A stretch of 64,000 nucleotides of DNA from NCBI GenBank assembly GCA_946550725.1, contig CAMNQX010000004.1:1-64000 (forward strand). Direction: 5' to 3'. Shown here in pieces: positions 19,294-27,777 of the stretch. The notes under the pieces were generated by a model, which was given only the letters and a program-made list of their open reading frames with translations, was not told the DNA's origin and did no database searches. This stretch comes from an uncultured Clostridia bacterium (GTDB lineage Bacteria; Bacillota; Clostridia; Oscillospirales; Oscillospiraceae). Positions within the stretch are counted from its first letter, which is position 1; each line of letters begins with the position of its first letter. The position numbers were made by a program, and so were the translations under genes.

Positions 19294-20175
19294 ATGGCTA
19301 AGTCAAAGGTCTATTTTACCCCTGTTATCACTCCGGAGAACGTCTTGAAGCTCTATAACGCCCTGGGCGTGACCCTCCCCGGCAAGGTGGCCGCCAAGGT
19401 CCACTCCGGCGAGGAGGGCAACCAGAACTACCTTCATCCTGAGTTTTGGAAGCCCATTATCGACCATGTGGGCGGAACCGTGGTGGAGTGCAACACCGCC
19501 TACGACGGCGAGCGCAACTACACCGACAAGCACCTGAAGCTCCTGGAGAGCCACGGCTGGAGCAAGTATTTTCCCGTGGACCTGCTGGACGCTGAGGGTC
19601 CCGACCTGGCCCTGCCCGTCAAGGGGGGCAAACTCCTGAAGGAGAATCTGGTGGGCAAGGATCTGGCCAACTACGACTCCCTGCTGGTGCTGTCCCACTT
19701 CAAGGGGCATCCCATGGGCGGCTACGGCGGCGCGCTGAAGCAGCTGTCCATCGGCTGCGCCTCCTCCGCGGGCAAATCCCTGATCCACTCCGCCGGGGCG
19801 ACGGCTGACCAAACTAAGCTCTGGGACTTCGTGGCCCAGCAGGACGATTTCCTCCGCTGCATGGCGGAGGCCGCCGGTACGGTGGTGGAGCTGTTCGCCG
19901 GCAAGGCCGCCTACATCAACATCATGGCCAACCTGTCGGTGGACTGCGACTGCTGCGCCGTGGCCGAGGACCCCTGCATGGGCGACGTCGGCATTCTGGC
20001 CTCCCTGGACCCCGTGGCCATTGACCAGGCGTGCATCGACCTGGTTTACGCCTCCAAGGACCCCGGCCGGGACCACCTGGTGGAGCGCATCGAGACCCGT
20101 CACGGCGTCCACACCATCGAGTGCGCCGCTGAGCTGGGTTACGGCAGCCGGGAGTACGAGCTGATCACCCTGTAA
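19294..20175 (+). CDS. DUF362 domain protein
   Basis: A 293-residue member of the DUF362 family. Seen: opening SKVYFTPVITPENVLKLYNALG, the KVHSGEEGNQNYLHPEF region, LSHFKGHPMGGYGGALKQLSIGC and a Cys-rich NLSVDCDCCAVAEDPCM segment near residue 215. Many relatives carry a C-terminal double [4Fe-4S] ferredoxin, which is absent here. The start at 19294 lies after the promoter and a GGAAAGGA site. The function is unknown. It precedes the choloylglycine hydrolase homologue by 43 bases and is likely co-transcribed. Confidence 0.85.
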   Translation: MAKSKVYFTPVITPENVLKLYNALGVTLPGKVAAKVHSGEEGNQNYLHPEFWKPIIDHVGGTVVECNTAYDGERNYTDKHLKLLESHGWSKYFPVDLLDAEGPDLALPVKGGKLLKENLVGKDLANYDSLLVLSHFKGHPMGGYGGALKQLSIGCASSAGKSLIHSAGATADQTKLWDFVAQQDDFLRCMAEAAGTVVELFAGKAAYINIMANLSVDCDCCAVAEDPCMGDVGILASLDPVAIDQACIDLVYASKDPGRDHLVERIETRHGVHTIECAAELGYGSREYELITL

Positions 20176-20218
20176 ACGTACCGTCTGCGTGCTCAGGCGG
20201 GAAAGGAGAGGACCTCTC

Positions 20219-21196
20219 ATGTGTACCGCCATCACATTTCAAGGCAAGGACTTTTACTTTGGGCGCACGTTGGATCTGGAGTGCTCCTATGAGGAAAAGG
20301 TGACCGTCACCCCGCGCAACTATCCCTTTTCCTTCCGCTTTCTCCCGCCCATCCACCGCCATCACGCCCTCATCGGCATCGCCCATGTGGCGGAAGGCTG
20401 TCCGCTCTACTACGAGGCCACCAACGAAAAGGGTCTGTGCATGGCGGGGTTGAACTTCCCCGGCAACGCCTTTTACCAAAAGGAGGCCCAGGGTCGGGAC
20501 AATGTAGCCTCCTTCGAGTTCATTCCCTGGGTGCTGGCCCAGTGTGGGAGCTTGGGCGAGGCCCGCGCTCTTTTGAAACGGCTCAACATCGTGGATGCGG
20601 CGTTCAGCCCTGAGCTGCCCCCAGCGACCCTTCACTGGATGATCGCCTCCCGGGAGGGCGCTGTTGTGGTGGAGTCCACCAAGGACGGCCTGCATTTTTA
20701 CGAAAACCCGGTGGGCGTGATGACCAATGAGCCGCCCTTTCCCTATCAGATGACCAACCTGTCCAATTTTATGAGCGTTTCAGCCCAGCCCCCGGTAAAC
20801 TACTTCGCGCCGGACATTCCGTTGGAGCCGTACAGTCGGGGGATGGGCGGCATCGGCTTGCCCGGCGACCTGTCCTCCGCCTCCCGGTTCGTCCGCGCGG
20901 CCTTTACCCGGCTCAACTCCGTGTGCGACAAGGGCTGTGAGGAGGCCTGCGTCACCCAGTTTTTCCACATTCTGGGCAGCGTCGTCCAACAGCGCGGGTG
21001 CGTCAAGCTGGAGGGCGGCGAACTGGAAATGACGGTGTATACCTGCTGCTGCAACGCGGATCAGGGCATCTACTACTACACCACCTACGAAAATCCCCAG
21101 CTCACGGCGGTGCATATGCACCATGTGGACCTGGATGGCCAGTCCATTACCGCCTATCCCCTGCTCCGCCAGCTGCGGGTGTTTGAGCAGAACTGA
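20219..21196 (+). CDS. choloylglycine hydrolase / bile salt hydrolase family protein
   Basis: A 325-residue Ntn hydrolase. The start at 20219 is set by the requirement for Cys2, the N-terminal nucleophile exposed after Met removal (MCTAITF). Other family residues are visible: Arg16 and Asp19 in GRTLD, Asn79 in MAGLNFPG, the TNEPPF segment near Asn170 and Arg223 in SASRFVRAAF. These match the bile salt hydrolase active site, so hydrolysis of conjugated bile salts is plausible. Penicillin V acylase or N-acyl homoserine lactone activity is an alternative, since specificity cannot be told from sequence alone. No signal peptide. Confidence 0.87.
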   Translation: MCTAITFQGKDFYFGRTLDLECSYEEKVTVTPRNYPFSFRFLPPIHRHHALIGIAHVAEGCPLYYEATNEKGLCMAGLNFPGNAFYQKEAQGRDNVASFEFIPWVLAQCGSLGEARALLKRLNIVDAAFSPELPPATLHWMIASREGAVVVESTKDGLHFYENPVGVMTNEPPFPYQMTNLSNFMSVSAQPPVNYFAPDIPLEPYSRGMGGIGLPGDLSSASRFVRAAFTRLNSVCDKGCEEACVTQFFHILGSVVQQRGCVKLEGGELEMTVYTCCCNADQGIYYYTTYENPQLTAVHMHHVDLDGQSITAYPLLRQLRVFEQN

Positions 21197-21212
21197 ATCA
21201 CTCTTTTAGTGG

Positions 21213-21252
21213 AAAAAAAGCCACGTTGGAAAATTCCAACGTGGCTTTTTTG
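21213..21252. terminator. bidirectional terminator between hydrolase and SLH protein genes
   Basis: AAAAAGCCACGTTGGAA pairs with TTCCAACGTGGCTTTTT around a short AT loop. It serves both convergent genes. Confidence 0.92.
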
Positions 21253-21261
21253 TTGGTTTTG

Positions 21262-24200
21262 TTATTCGGTGGGAATCTCTTCGCCGCCACTTTCCTCTGT
21301 GTTTTCCAGCGTGAGGGAAACCGTTGCGTCTTGGGTGACCGGCTCGCCGTCAACCACGGAAATGGATACCGTGACCTTGACTGTGACCGTTCCTGCGGCC
21401 GTAAAGGTCACTTGACCATTCTCATCCACCGTAGCCACTGCGTCCTCGCCCTCAACGGTCCAGGCCGTGGTGTACTGGGTCCCCTCGGGGGTCACAACGA
21501 CCTTCAAGCAGGCGGCCAGGTCAAATGGCGTGTTCACCGTGATGCTCAGTGGCTCGGGCAGTTCAAAGGTCACGCTGGTGATTGCAGGGGTCTCCGGCTG
21601 GGGAACTTCCTTCACGGTGATCGTACAACTGGCAGACTTGTCCCCCGCCGCCGCTTTAATAGTAACTTCTCCCGCCTTGGCCGCGGTGACGGTGATGCTG
21701 TTGCCGTTTTCTTCAGTCGTCACAATGCCGGTTTCGTTGCCCTCCACCGTCCAGGTCACCGTCTCTGTGGAAACAGAGTCGTCCGACATGACGATGGTGG
21801 CGGTGATGGTAACACTTCCGTTTTCGCCGGGGACCACGGTCAGTTCAACGGGGCCAGTCTGATCCAGGGTCACGTCGGTGATCGTGGGGACCTGAACCGC
21901 CTCCTCGCTGACTGTGACCACACAGGTGGCGGAGTACTCCGTCCCCTCCACGGTGACCGTAGCCTTGATGTTGGCAACGCCCGCCGCTTTCGCAGTCACC
22001 GTGCCCTCCTGGTCCACAGTGGCAACGCCCTCCGCGTCGCTGCTCCACACCACCGTGGCGCCGTCGGCATTGGTCACCGTAGTGGTCAGCTTGGCCGTCA
22101 CGGTCTCCTCCGCCTTCAAGGTCAGGGTCAGAGTGGTCTGATCCAGCTCAATGGCAGGAGTCCCGGGGGTAGGCTCCTCCGCCGCTTCCACCGTAAGCAG
22201 ATAGGTATTGGTCTTGCTCCCCGCAGTAGCGGTGATGGTCGTGGTGCCTGCCTTGAGGGTGGTGACAACGCCGCCTGCCACAGTAGCCACGGTCTCGTCA
22301 CTGCTCTTCCAGGTCACGGTCTTGTCGGTGGCGTTTTCCGGAAGGACAATCGCGGTCAGGGTAACGGTCGCCCCCACCTTCGGATTCGCGGCGGGCTTTC
22401 CGCCGATGGTCACGCTCTCCACCTCAACGATACCGGGACCAGGGTCTTCCTTGACCTTGACGCTCACCTCGCAGGTAGCGGCAAAGCCACCGTCCGTGGT
22501 GGTGACGGTGATGGTGGCGGTGCCCTCGGCCACGGCGGTGACCACGCCATCGGTCACGGTGGCCACGTTCTCCTTGCTGCTGGTCCAGGTCACGGTCTTG
22601 TCCGTGGCGTCCGCGGGTGCCACAGTAGCGGTAAGCGTCGCGGTCTTGCCCTCTTCCAGCTCCAGGGTGGCCTTGTCCAGGGTCACGCCGGTCACATTCA
22701 CCAGTTTGGCCTTGACCGTCACGGTGCACTTGGCCGTAAAGGTCTCTACCGTGTCGGCCTGGGCGGCCGTCCCGCCCTCGGGATCGGCCGGATCGGTGGG
22801 GTCGGTGTTCCCACCGGGGTTGTCGGGATCGGTAGTCCCGCCGCCCTCGCCAGGGTTCTCGGGATCGGTGGTCCCGCCGGAGTTCTCCGGGTCGGCAGGG
22901 TCCACAGGATCGCCGCCCTCGCCGGGATTCTCCGGCTGCTCAGGGGTGGTCACGGTAATGGTGGCGGTGATCTCCGCCGTGCCGGGAGCCACTGCGGTGA
23001 GCTTGCCGGTCTGGTCCACGGTCACCACGTTATTGTCGCTGCTCTCCCACTTGGCGTCGCCGTCCTTGGTGGCGTTGGCGGGGTCAATGATGAGCTTCAG
23101 CGCGCCATCGGCCCCCGCCTCCAGCTCCAGAGTCCCCTTGTCAAAGATCACGCTCTTGACCGGGATGGGGTCAGTGGAGCCTTCGGGGCGGACGGTGATC
23201 TCACAGACGGCGGTCTTGCCGCTGTTGGAGGTGGTCACGGTGATGGTAGCCGTGCCTTCCGCCACAGCGGTGACCGTACCGCCCGCCACGGTGGCCACGG
23301 CCTCGTTGCTGCTGGTCCAGGTCACGCTCTTATTGGAGGCGTTGGACGGCTCCACAGTGGCCTTCAACGTCTTGGTGTCCCCTACGTTCATCACCCAGCC
23401 GGTCGCGTCCAGGGTCACGCCGGTGACCGAAACGCTGGGCCGATAGCCGCCGCCACCGCCGGAGGAGCCGCCGGAGGACACCGCCCCGCTGGCGGTGATC
23501 GGCCGTCCGGAACTATTGGAGGGCCGGGCCACGCCGTCTGCCACTGTCATGGTCTGGGGCGGGCCGTCCATGACCACGCCGCCCATGTTGATCTCGGCGT
23601 TCTTCACCGTGCCCTTGTTGTTGTCCACCGTAATGGCGGCATTGGCCACCAGCTTATCCACGGTCCCGGTGTTGGTAATGTCTGCGGCGGCGTTCCCCAC
23701 CAGCTCGCCCACCTTGCCGGAGTTGGTCACGGTGGAGACCTCAGCGCACATCATCTTCTCCACCGTCCCGGCGTTGGTCACAGCGGCCTCTTCCGCCTTC
23801 ACTGTCAGCTCACCCACCTTGGTGTCGGCCTCCAAGGTGAGGTTCAGCTTCTGGTTCACTTCCAGCGCGCCCAGTTCCGAGCTTCCCGTGACCGTCACAT
23901 CGCTCTTGCCGTTCACCACCACGTTGTCCGCTTTCAAGTTACGAAACTTCACAGGGTCAGTGGCGCCAACAGCCACCAGCACACCTGTAGCGCTGCCGGT
24001 GACGATCACGTCACTGTCCTGACGGTCATTGGCGTTGACCACCACGAAGCCGTTGGCGTTCTTGGAGTTGTATGTACCGGGGGCGTTGGCGTAGACGGAG
24101 ATCGCCTTATCCATCAGCGTAAACGCACCGGCGCGGTTGATGTCGGCGTGGGGCGCGAGGGTGCCGTCCCCCATGCCGGAGAGGATGCCCAGCTCCACCA

Positions 24201-24702
24201 GCGTGTCCATATAGGGCGCCGCCCAGCCGGAGACCTCGTCGCCGTCCGTAAAGTCGGAGAGGTCTGGGTCGTCGTTGGCGGGAACGCCCAGCGCGCGGGC
24301 GAACATCACAATGGTCTCCTCCCGGGTGATGTAGTCCTCCGGGTAGCACATGGAGTTGCTGCCCTCCATGATCCCCGCGGCAGCACACCGCAGGATGGCG
24401 CGAGAGTACCACTCGCTCCCGTCGATGTCCCGGAAGGTGCTGATGGGCGCGGCGGTCCGCAGCCCCAGCATATCCGAGAGGATCGTCGCCATTTCACAGC
24501 GGCGCAGAGGCTGGTTGGGGTTGACGTTGCCCAAATTGTCCCCCTTCACCAAGCCGCAGCGGCTCCAGCGCATGATGCTCTCCTCCGCCCAGTGTCCCAC
24601 TGCGTCGGGGTAGGTCATGCTCCCCGCCGCCGCGGCGGGAAGCGTCGCCAGAGACGCCAGCATCGCCAGCGTTAGGATCAGCGCAAGCACTTTCTTTTTC
24701 AT
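21262..24702 (-). CDS. SLH-domain surface protein with repeated Ig-like domains
   Basis: About 1146 residues. A signal peptide (MKKKVLALILTLAML, cleavage after ALA-like AAAA near residue 27) is followed by three S-layer homology repeats to about residue 210 (PDAVGHWAEESI; RDIDGSEWYSRAI; FTDGDEVSGWAAPYM). Residues 210-400 form a Val/Asn/Thr-rich probable beta-helix with repeated VTNSGKVGEL-type units. Then come about seven Ig-like BIG2-type domains to the C-terminus, with a Pro/Gly/Asp linker inside the second. It is probably a cell-wall-bound surface adhesin or scaffold. The second ATG (24702) has the better spacing from AAGGAGG; 24708 is the alternative. Confidence 0.88.
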   Translation of the reverse strand: MKKKVLALILTLAMLASLATLPAAAAGSMTYPDAVGHWAEESIMRWSRCGLVKGDNLGNVNPNQPLRRCEMATILSDMLGLRTAAPISTFRDIDGSEWYSRAILRCAAAGIMEGSNSMCYPEDYITREETIVMFARALGVPANDDPDLSDFTDGDEVSGWAAPYMDTLVELGILSGMGDGTLAPHADINRAGAFTLMDKAISVYANAPGTYNSKNANGFVVVNANDRQDSDVIVTGSATGVLVAVGATDPVKFRNLKADNVVVNGKSDVTVTGSSELGALEVNQKLNLTLEADTKVGELTVKAEEAAVTNAGTVEKMMCAEVSTVTNSGKVGELVGNAAADITNTGTVDKLVANAAITVDNNKGTVKNAEINMGGVVMDGPPQTMTVADGVARPSNSSGRPITASGAVSSGGSSGGGGGYRPSVSVTGVTLDATGWVMNVGDTKTLKATVEPSNASNKSVTWTSSNEAVATVAGGTVTAVAEGTATITVTTSNSGKTAVCEITVRPEGSTDPIPVKSVIFDKGTLELEAGADGALKLIIDPANATKDGDAKWESSDNNVVTVDQTGKLTAVAPGTAEITATITVTTPEQPENPGEGGDPVDPADPENSGGTTDPENPGEGGGTTDPDNPGGNTDPTDPADPEGGTAAQADTVETFTAKCTVTVKAKLVNVTGVTLDKATLELEEGKTATLTATVAPADATDKTVTWTSSKENVATVTDGVVTAVAEGTATITVTTTDGGFAATCEVSVKVKEDPGPGIVEVESVTIGGKPAANPKVGATVTLTAIVLPENATDKTVTWKSSDETVATVAGGVVTTLKAGTTTITATAGSKTNTYLLTVEAAEEPTPGTPAIELDQTTLTLTLKAEETVTAKLTTTVTNADGATVVWSSDAEGVATVDQEGTVTAKAAGVANIKATVTVEGTEYSATCVVTVSEEAVQVPTITDVTLDQTGPVELTVVPGENGSVTITATIVMSDDSVSTETVTWTVEGNETGIVTTEENGNSITVTAAKAGEVTIKAAAGDKSASCTITVKEVPQPETPAITSVTFELPEPLSITVNTPFDLAACLKVVVTPEGTQYTTAWTVEGEDAVATVDENGQVTFTAAGTVTVKVTVSISVVDGEPVTQDATVSLTLENTEESGGEEIPTE

Positions 24703-24768
24703 AACCATCCAACCTCCTTGAAGGCTTTCATCCGTCTGTTTTTTGACACAGTACGGCAGGATAATCCT

Positions 24769-24797
24769 ATCCTAGCACAAGGTTGGAAAAATGTCAA
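24769..24797 (-). promoter_or_regulatory. promoter of the SLH protein gene
   Basis: On the minus strand TTGACA (24792-24797), 17 bases and TAGGAT (24769-24774). Confidence 0.7.
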
Positions 24798-24815
24798 TCT
24801 CGGATGGTTACTTCC

Positions 24816-25895
24816 TTATATGGTCTTTTTTGTATCTGCTTTTTTCTGTCCCAGGACCAGGAAGCGGATCACCGGGATGCGGCGGAGGACCTCATAGGCG
24901 GCAAAGGTCAGCGCCGTCCCCACTGCAGCCAGGATCAGATAGTTGATCGCGGCGGGAAACGCAAAATAGGCGGTCAAAAGGGTTCCAACGCACATAAAAA
25001 CAGGATAATGGAGCACATACAAGCCGAAGCTTACTCCGGTCAGATATGTGCAAACGGCGTTCGTGCGGTCAAACCAGCGGCGGAACAGGCCCAGTAGGGC
25101 CAAAACCGCCAGCCAGGCATAAAGGTTGGTAAGATAGCTTTGCAAGCACGCGGGGGCTGTATAGTTCGTTCCGCCATAGCGAAGAAGAAACCCCGCCCCT
25201 GCGGCCAACGCCAGACACACCAGCGGGACCGCGGCCTTCGTCAAAGCGTCGGTCATTTCCCCGTGGGAAAAGACGAAGTAGCCAAGCAAAAACGCTACCA
25301 AGTAAATGCCGAAGCGGTACATGGTGAGTACCGGCAGGTTTCCCACCTGAGACGCCGTCCACAGCAGCAAAAACCCCGCCGGGATCCATACCCAAACTGA
25401 GCACCTCCCGCACCAGGTCCACAGCTGATCCCCCCGGTCCAGCTTTTTCACCAGGGCCGGGATAAAGGAAAACAGCCACAGCATTTGGGCAAACCAAAGA
25501 GGGCCTGTGCCGCTCAGGGCGGAGATGGGATAGATCAAAAAGGTGGGGATGTACTCCAGCCCACCGCCCAGCTTGATATTGAGGTAGCCGGTGATCCAGT
25601 GGACCACAAGCAGTCCAAGGGTAGACGGGACCAACAGCTTGGCCGTGCGCTCCTTCAAAAACTCTTTGGGCGTGCGCTTTTCCAACGCGAACCGGCTGCT
25701 CATTCCCGCCACCAGAAAGAGCAGCACCATAAACCAAGGATACACAGCAGCAGCAAACCAATCGCAGGCAATTAGGTTAGGCGCGCCGGGGATATTCCCC
25801 AAAATGCCCACCCCGTTGAACAAATAGCACACATGGTAGGCCAGCACCAGTAGGACCGTGGCCCACCGCAGATTGTCCAGATAATGTTGGCGCAT
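24816..25895 (-). CDS. acyltransferase family 3 membrane protein
   Basis: About 359 residues of the Acyl_transf_3 family (OatA/NolL type). Seen: opening YLDNLRWATVLLVLAYHVCYLFNG, where the conserved His of the first helix is the presumed catalytic residue, and about ten hydrophobic segments. Members move acetyl or other acyl groups onto extracellular glycans or wall polymers. The ATG at 25895 is preferred because AGGAGG lies seven bases upstream; a GTG at 25901 overlaps the upstream stop. It is probably co-transcribed with the AbrB-type gene. The acceptor is unknown. Confidence 0.85.
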   Translation of the reverse strand: MRQHYLDNLRWATVLLVLAYHVCYLFNGVGILGNIPGAPNLIACDWFAAAVYPWFMVLLFLVAGMSSRFALEKRTPKEFLKERTAKLLVPSTLGLLVVHWITGYLNIKLGGGLEYIPTFLIYPISALSGTGPLWFAQMLWLFSFIPALVKKLDRGDQLWTWCGRCSVWVWIPAGFLLLWTASQVGNLPVLTMYRFGIYLVAFLLGYFVFSHGEMTDALTKAAVPLVCLALAAGAGFLLRYGGTNYTAPACLQSYLTNLYAWLAVLALLGLFRRWFDRTNAVCTYLTGVSFGLYVLHYPVFMCVGTLLTAYFAFPAAINYLILAAVGTALTFAAYEVLRRIPVIRFLVLGQKKADTKKTI

Positions 25896-25897
25896 GG

Positions 25898-26104
25898 TCA
25901 CTCCTCCTCTCCGAAGATCATACCTCTGAGCTGGTCAAAGGCCGCCTTGGGCGGGATAGCAAGCCCCCGTTCCTCATCCCCCAGCAGCATCAACGTGTCC
26001 CCCGGCGCGATGCCGAACACCTCCCGGGCCTGCTTGGGGATCACGATCTGCCCCTTCTCCCCCACCGTTACCGTCCACGCGTATGTTCCATTCGGTCCTT
26101 TCAT
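25898..26104 (-). CDS. AbrB/MazE/SpoVT-type DNA-binding protein
   Basis: A 68-residue swapped-hairpin AbrB domain protein. The core is VTVGEKGQIVIPKQAREVFGI, GDTLMLLGDEERGLAI. Such proteins are transition-state regulators or antitoxins. No toxin gene is adjacent; the next gene is an acyltransferase, so a regulator role is more likely. The ATG at 26104 follows TTGGAGGG; an upstream TTG (26119) overlaps that ribosome site. A perfect inverted repeat over its own promoter suggests autoregulation. Confidence 0.88.
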   Translation of the reverse strand: MKGPNGTYAWTVTVGEKGQIVIPKQAREVFGIAPGDTLMLLGDEERGLAIPPKAAFDQLRGMIFGEEE

Positions 26105-26120
26105 GGTATGTCCCTCCAAA

Positions 26121-26149
26121 AAGTATGATTTGTATAACTAATCATACTT
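26121..26149 (-). promoter_or_regulatory. candidate AbrB-type operator, perfect 10-base inverted repeat
   Basis: AAGTATGATT (26121-26130) and AATCATACTT (26140-26149) are exact inverted repeats separated by nine bases. The repeat covers the -10 element (26141-26146) of the adjacent promoter and the start of the transcript. Confidence 0.65.
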
Positions 26150-26169
26150 CTGTCCTCTCCAAATGTCAA
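26141..26169 (-). promoter_or_regulatory. promoter of the AbrB-type gene and acyltransferase
   Basis: On the minus strand TTGACA (26164-26169), 17 bases and TATGAT (26141-26146), 37 bases before the AbrB-type start. Confidence 0.75.
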
Positions 26170-26190
26170 GAGGGAAATAGCAACATTCTC

Positions 26191-26264
26191 GGGCCGATGG
26201 GGACATCGGCCCCTACAAATGGGTATGAAGGTTTGTGCATAGGGGCGGATGTCCTCATCCGCCC
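26191..26264. repeat. pair of related intergenic hairpin elements
   Basis: Two palindromic units lie head to head: GGGCCGATGGGGACATCGGCCC (26191-26212, 22 bases, shown here by its ends GGGCCGATG and CATCGGCCC) and GGGCGGATG to CATCCGCCC (26243-26264). Read in opposite orientation both give a GATGRGGACATC core followed by CCCTA and ACAAA. I remember similar small repeats between genes in Oscillospiraceae. No coding potential is seen. Confidence 0.6.
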
Positions 26265-26298
26265 GTCGGTCTGACAACCATCTTTCGCAGGGTGCCGC

Positions 26299-26342
26299 AA
26301 AAAAGGACGCGTTGCAGATCTCTCATTCTGCAACGCGTCCTT
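26299..26342 (-). terminator. terminator of nfnAB
   Basis: AAGGACGCGTTGCAGA pairs with TCTGCAACGCGTCCTT. On the minus strand it is followed by TTTTTT. It lies 22 bases after the nfnB stop. Confidence 0.9.
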
Positions 26343-26363
26343 AAATTCAAAAGGGAAAGGAAT

Positions 26364-27776
26364 TTACTTGTTGGAGAGGTACTCGTCAATGGCCTTGGCC
26401 GCGACCTTGCCCGCACCCATGGCAGAGATGACGGTGGCCGCGCCGGTGACAGCGTCGCCGCCGGCGTAAACGCCCTTCTTGGTGGTGGCGCCGTTCTCCT
26501 CAATGATGATACCGCCGCGGTTGTTCACGTCCAGGCCCTCGGTGGTGGACTTGATGAGGGGGTTGGGGGAGGTACCGATGGACATGACCACGGTGTCCAC
26601 CTCCAGCTCGAACTCGCTGCCGGGGATCTCAACGGGGCGGCGGCGGCCCTTCTCGTCAGGCTCGCCCAGCTCCATCTTGATGCAGCGCATCCCGGTGACA
26701 AAGCCGTTCTTGGGGTCGCGGCGGTCGTCGGGGTTGTTATAGCCCAAGATCTCCACGGGGTTGTTGAGCAGCTGGAAGTCAATGCCCTCCTCCATGGCGT
26801 GCTCCACCTCTTCCTTACGGGCGGGAAGCTCCTCCAGGGAGCGGCGGTAGACGATGTAGACCTTCTCGGCGCCCAGGCGCAGAGCGGTACGGGCCGCGTC
26901 CATGGCCACGTTGCCGCCGCCCACCACAGCCACCTTGCCACCCTTCATAATGGGGGTGACAGGGTCGGATTCGTAGGCCTTCATCAGGTTGGAGCGGGTG
27001 AGGAACTCGTTGGCGGAGTAGACGCCCTTGAGGGACTCGCCGGGGATGTTCATGAAGTTGGGCAGGCCCGCGCCGGAACCGACAAACACGGCCTCAAACC
27101 CCTTCTCGAACAGCTCATCAATGGTGAGGGTCTTGCCGATGACCATGTTGGTCTCCATATGTACCCCCATGGCGACCAGGTTGTCCACTTCCTTCTGGAC
27201 AATGGCCTTGGGCAGCCGGAACTCAGGGATGCCGTAGACCAGAACGCCGCCGGCGGTGTGGAGGGCCTCAAACACGGTGACCTCATAGCCCTTCTTGGCC
27301 AGGTCGCCGGCGCAGGTCAGGCCGCTGGGGCCGGAGCCAACCACCGCCACCTTGTGGCCGTTGGCGGGAACGGGATCAGGAAGCTTGGTGGCGTGGGCGT
27401 TGTGCCAGTCGGCCACGAAACGCTCCAGACGGCCAATGCCAACGGGCTGGCCCTTGATGCCCCGGACGCACTTGGACTCGCACTGGGTCTCCTGGGGGCA
27501 GACGCGGCCGCAGACGGCGGGCAGAGAGGAGGACTGCTGGATGATCTGATACGCGCCCTCAAAGTCGCCCTCCTGGATCTTGGCGATGAAATCGGGGATG
27601 TGAATGTTCACCGGGCAGCCGGTGACACAGGGGTGGTTCTTGCAGTTGAGGCAGCGCATGGCCTCGTCCAGGGCGGTCTCCTCGGAATAGCCGAGCGCCA
27701 CCTCGTCAAAATTGTGGGCGCGGACCTCGGGAGCCTGAGTGGGCATGGGATTCTTGTTGGGAGCCATGTTAGCCAT
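26364..27776 (-). CDS. nfnB: NADPH-dependent glutamate synthase-like large subunit of NfnAB
   Basis: A 470-residue flavoprotein of the GltA/NfnB family. N-terminal cysteines in CLNCKNHPCVTGCPVNI (around residue 40) bind an iron-sulfur cluster, followed by a dinucleotide-binding GSGPSGLTCAGDLAKKG near residue 150 and an NADPH domain with GGGNVAMD near residue 285. It starts one base after nfnA. Together they form the NADH-dependent reduced ferredoxin:NADP+ oxidoreductase, which bifurcates electrons from two NADPH to ferredoxin and NAD+. A stand-alone glutamate synthase small subunit is the alternative, but the paired nfnA argues against it. Confidence 0.9.
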   Translation of the reverse strand: MANMAPNKNPMPTQAPEVRAHNFDEVALGYSEETALDEAMRCLNCKNHPCVTGCPVNIHIPDFIAKIQEGDFEGAYQIIQQSSSLPAVCGRVCPQETQCESKCVRGIKGQPVGIGRLERFVADWHNAHATKLPDPVPANGHKVAVVGSGPSGLTCAGDLAKKGYEVTVFEALHTAGGVLVYGIPEFRLPKAIVQKEVDNLVAMGVHMETNMVIGKTLTIDELFEKGFEAVFVGSGAGLPNFMNIPGESLKGVYSANEFLTRSNLMKAYESDPVTPIMKGGKVAVVGGGNVAMDAARTALRLGAEKVYIVYRRSLEELPARKEEVEHAMEEGIDFQLLNNPVEILGYNNPDDRRDPKNGFVTGMRCIKMELGEPDEKGRRRPVEIPGSEFELEVDTVVMSIGTSPNPLIKSTTEGLDVNNRGGIIIEENGATTKKGVYAGGDAVTGAATVISAMGAGKVAAKAIDEYLSNK

Positions 27777-27777
27777 C

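Noticed and set aside
21226-24675. A 1149-residue open frame on the plus strand, antisense to the SLH protein
   Set aside because: It is the mirror of a GC-rich coding region with strong third-position bias. It has His/Gly-rich low-complexity protein with no domain, no ribosome site, and the minus frame has signal peptide, SLH and Ig-like domains.
25898-26104. AbrB-type gene as an antitoxin
   Set aside because: No PIN, MazF or other toxin-like gene is adjacent; the neighbour is an acyltransferase.
26191-26264. Possible CRISPR fragment
   Set aside because: There are only two units, in inverted orientation, and no direct repeats with spacers.
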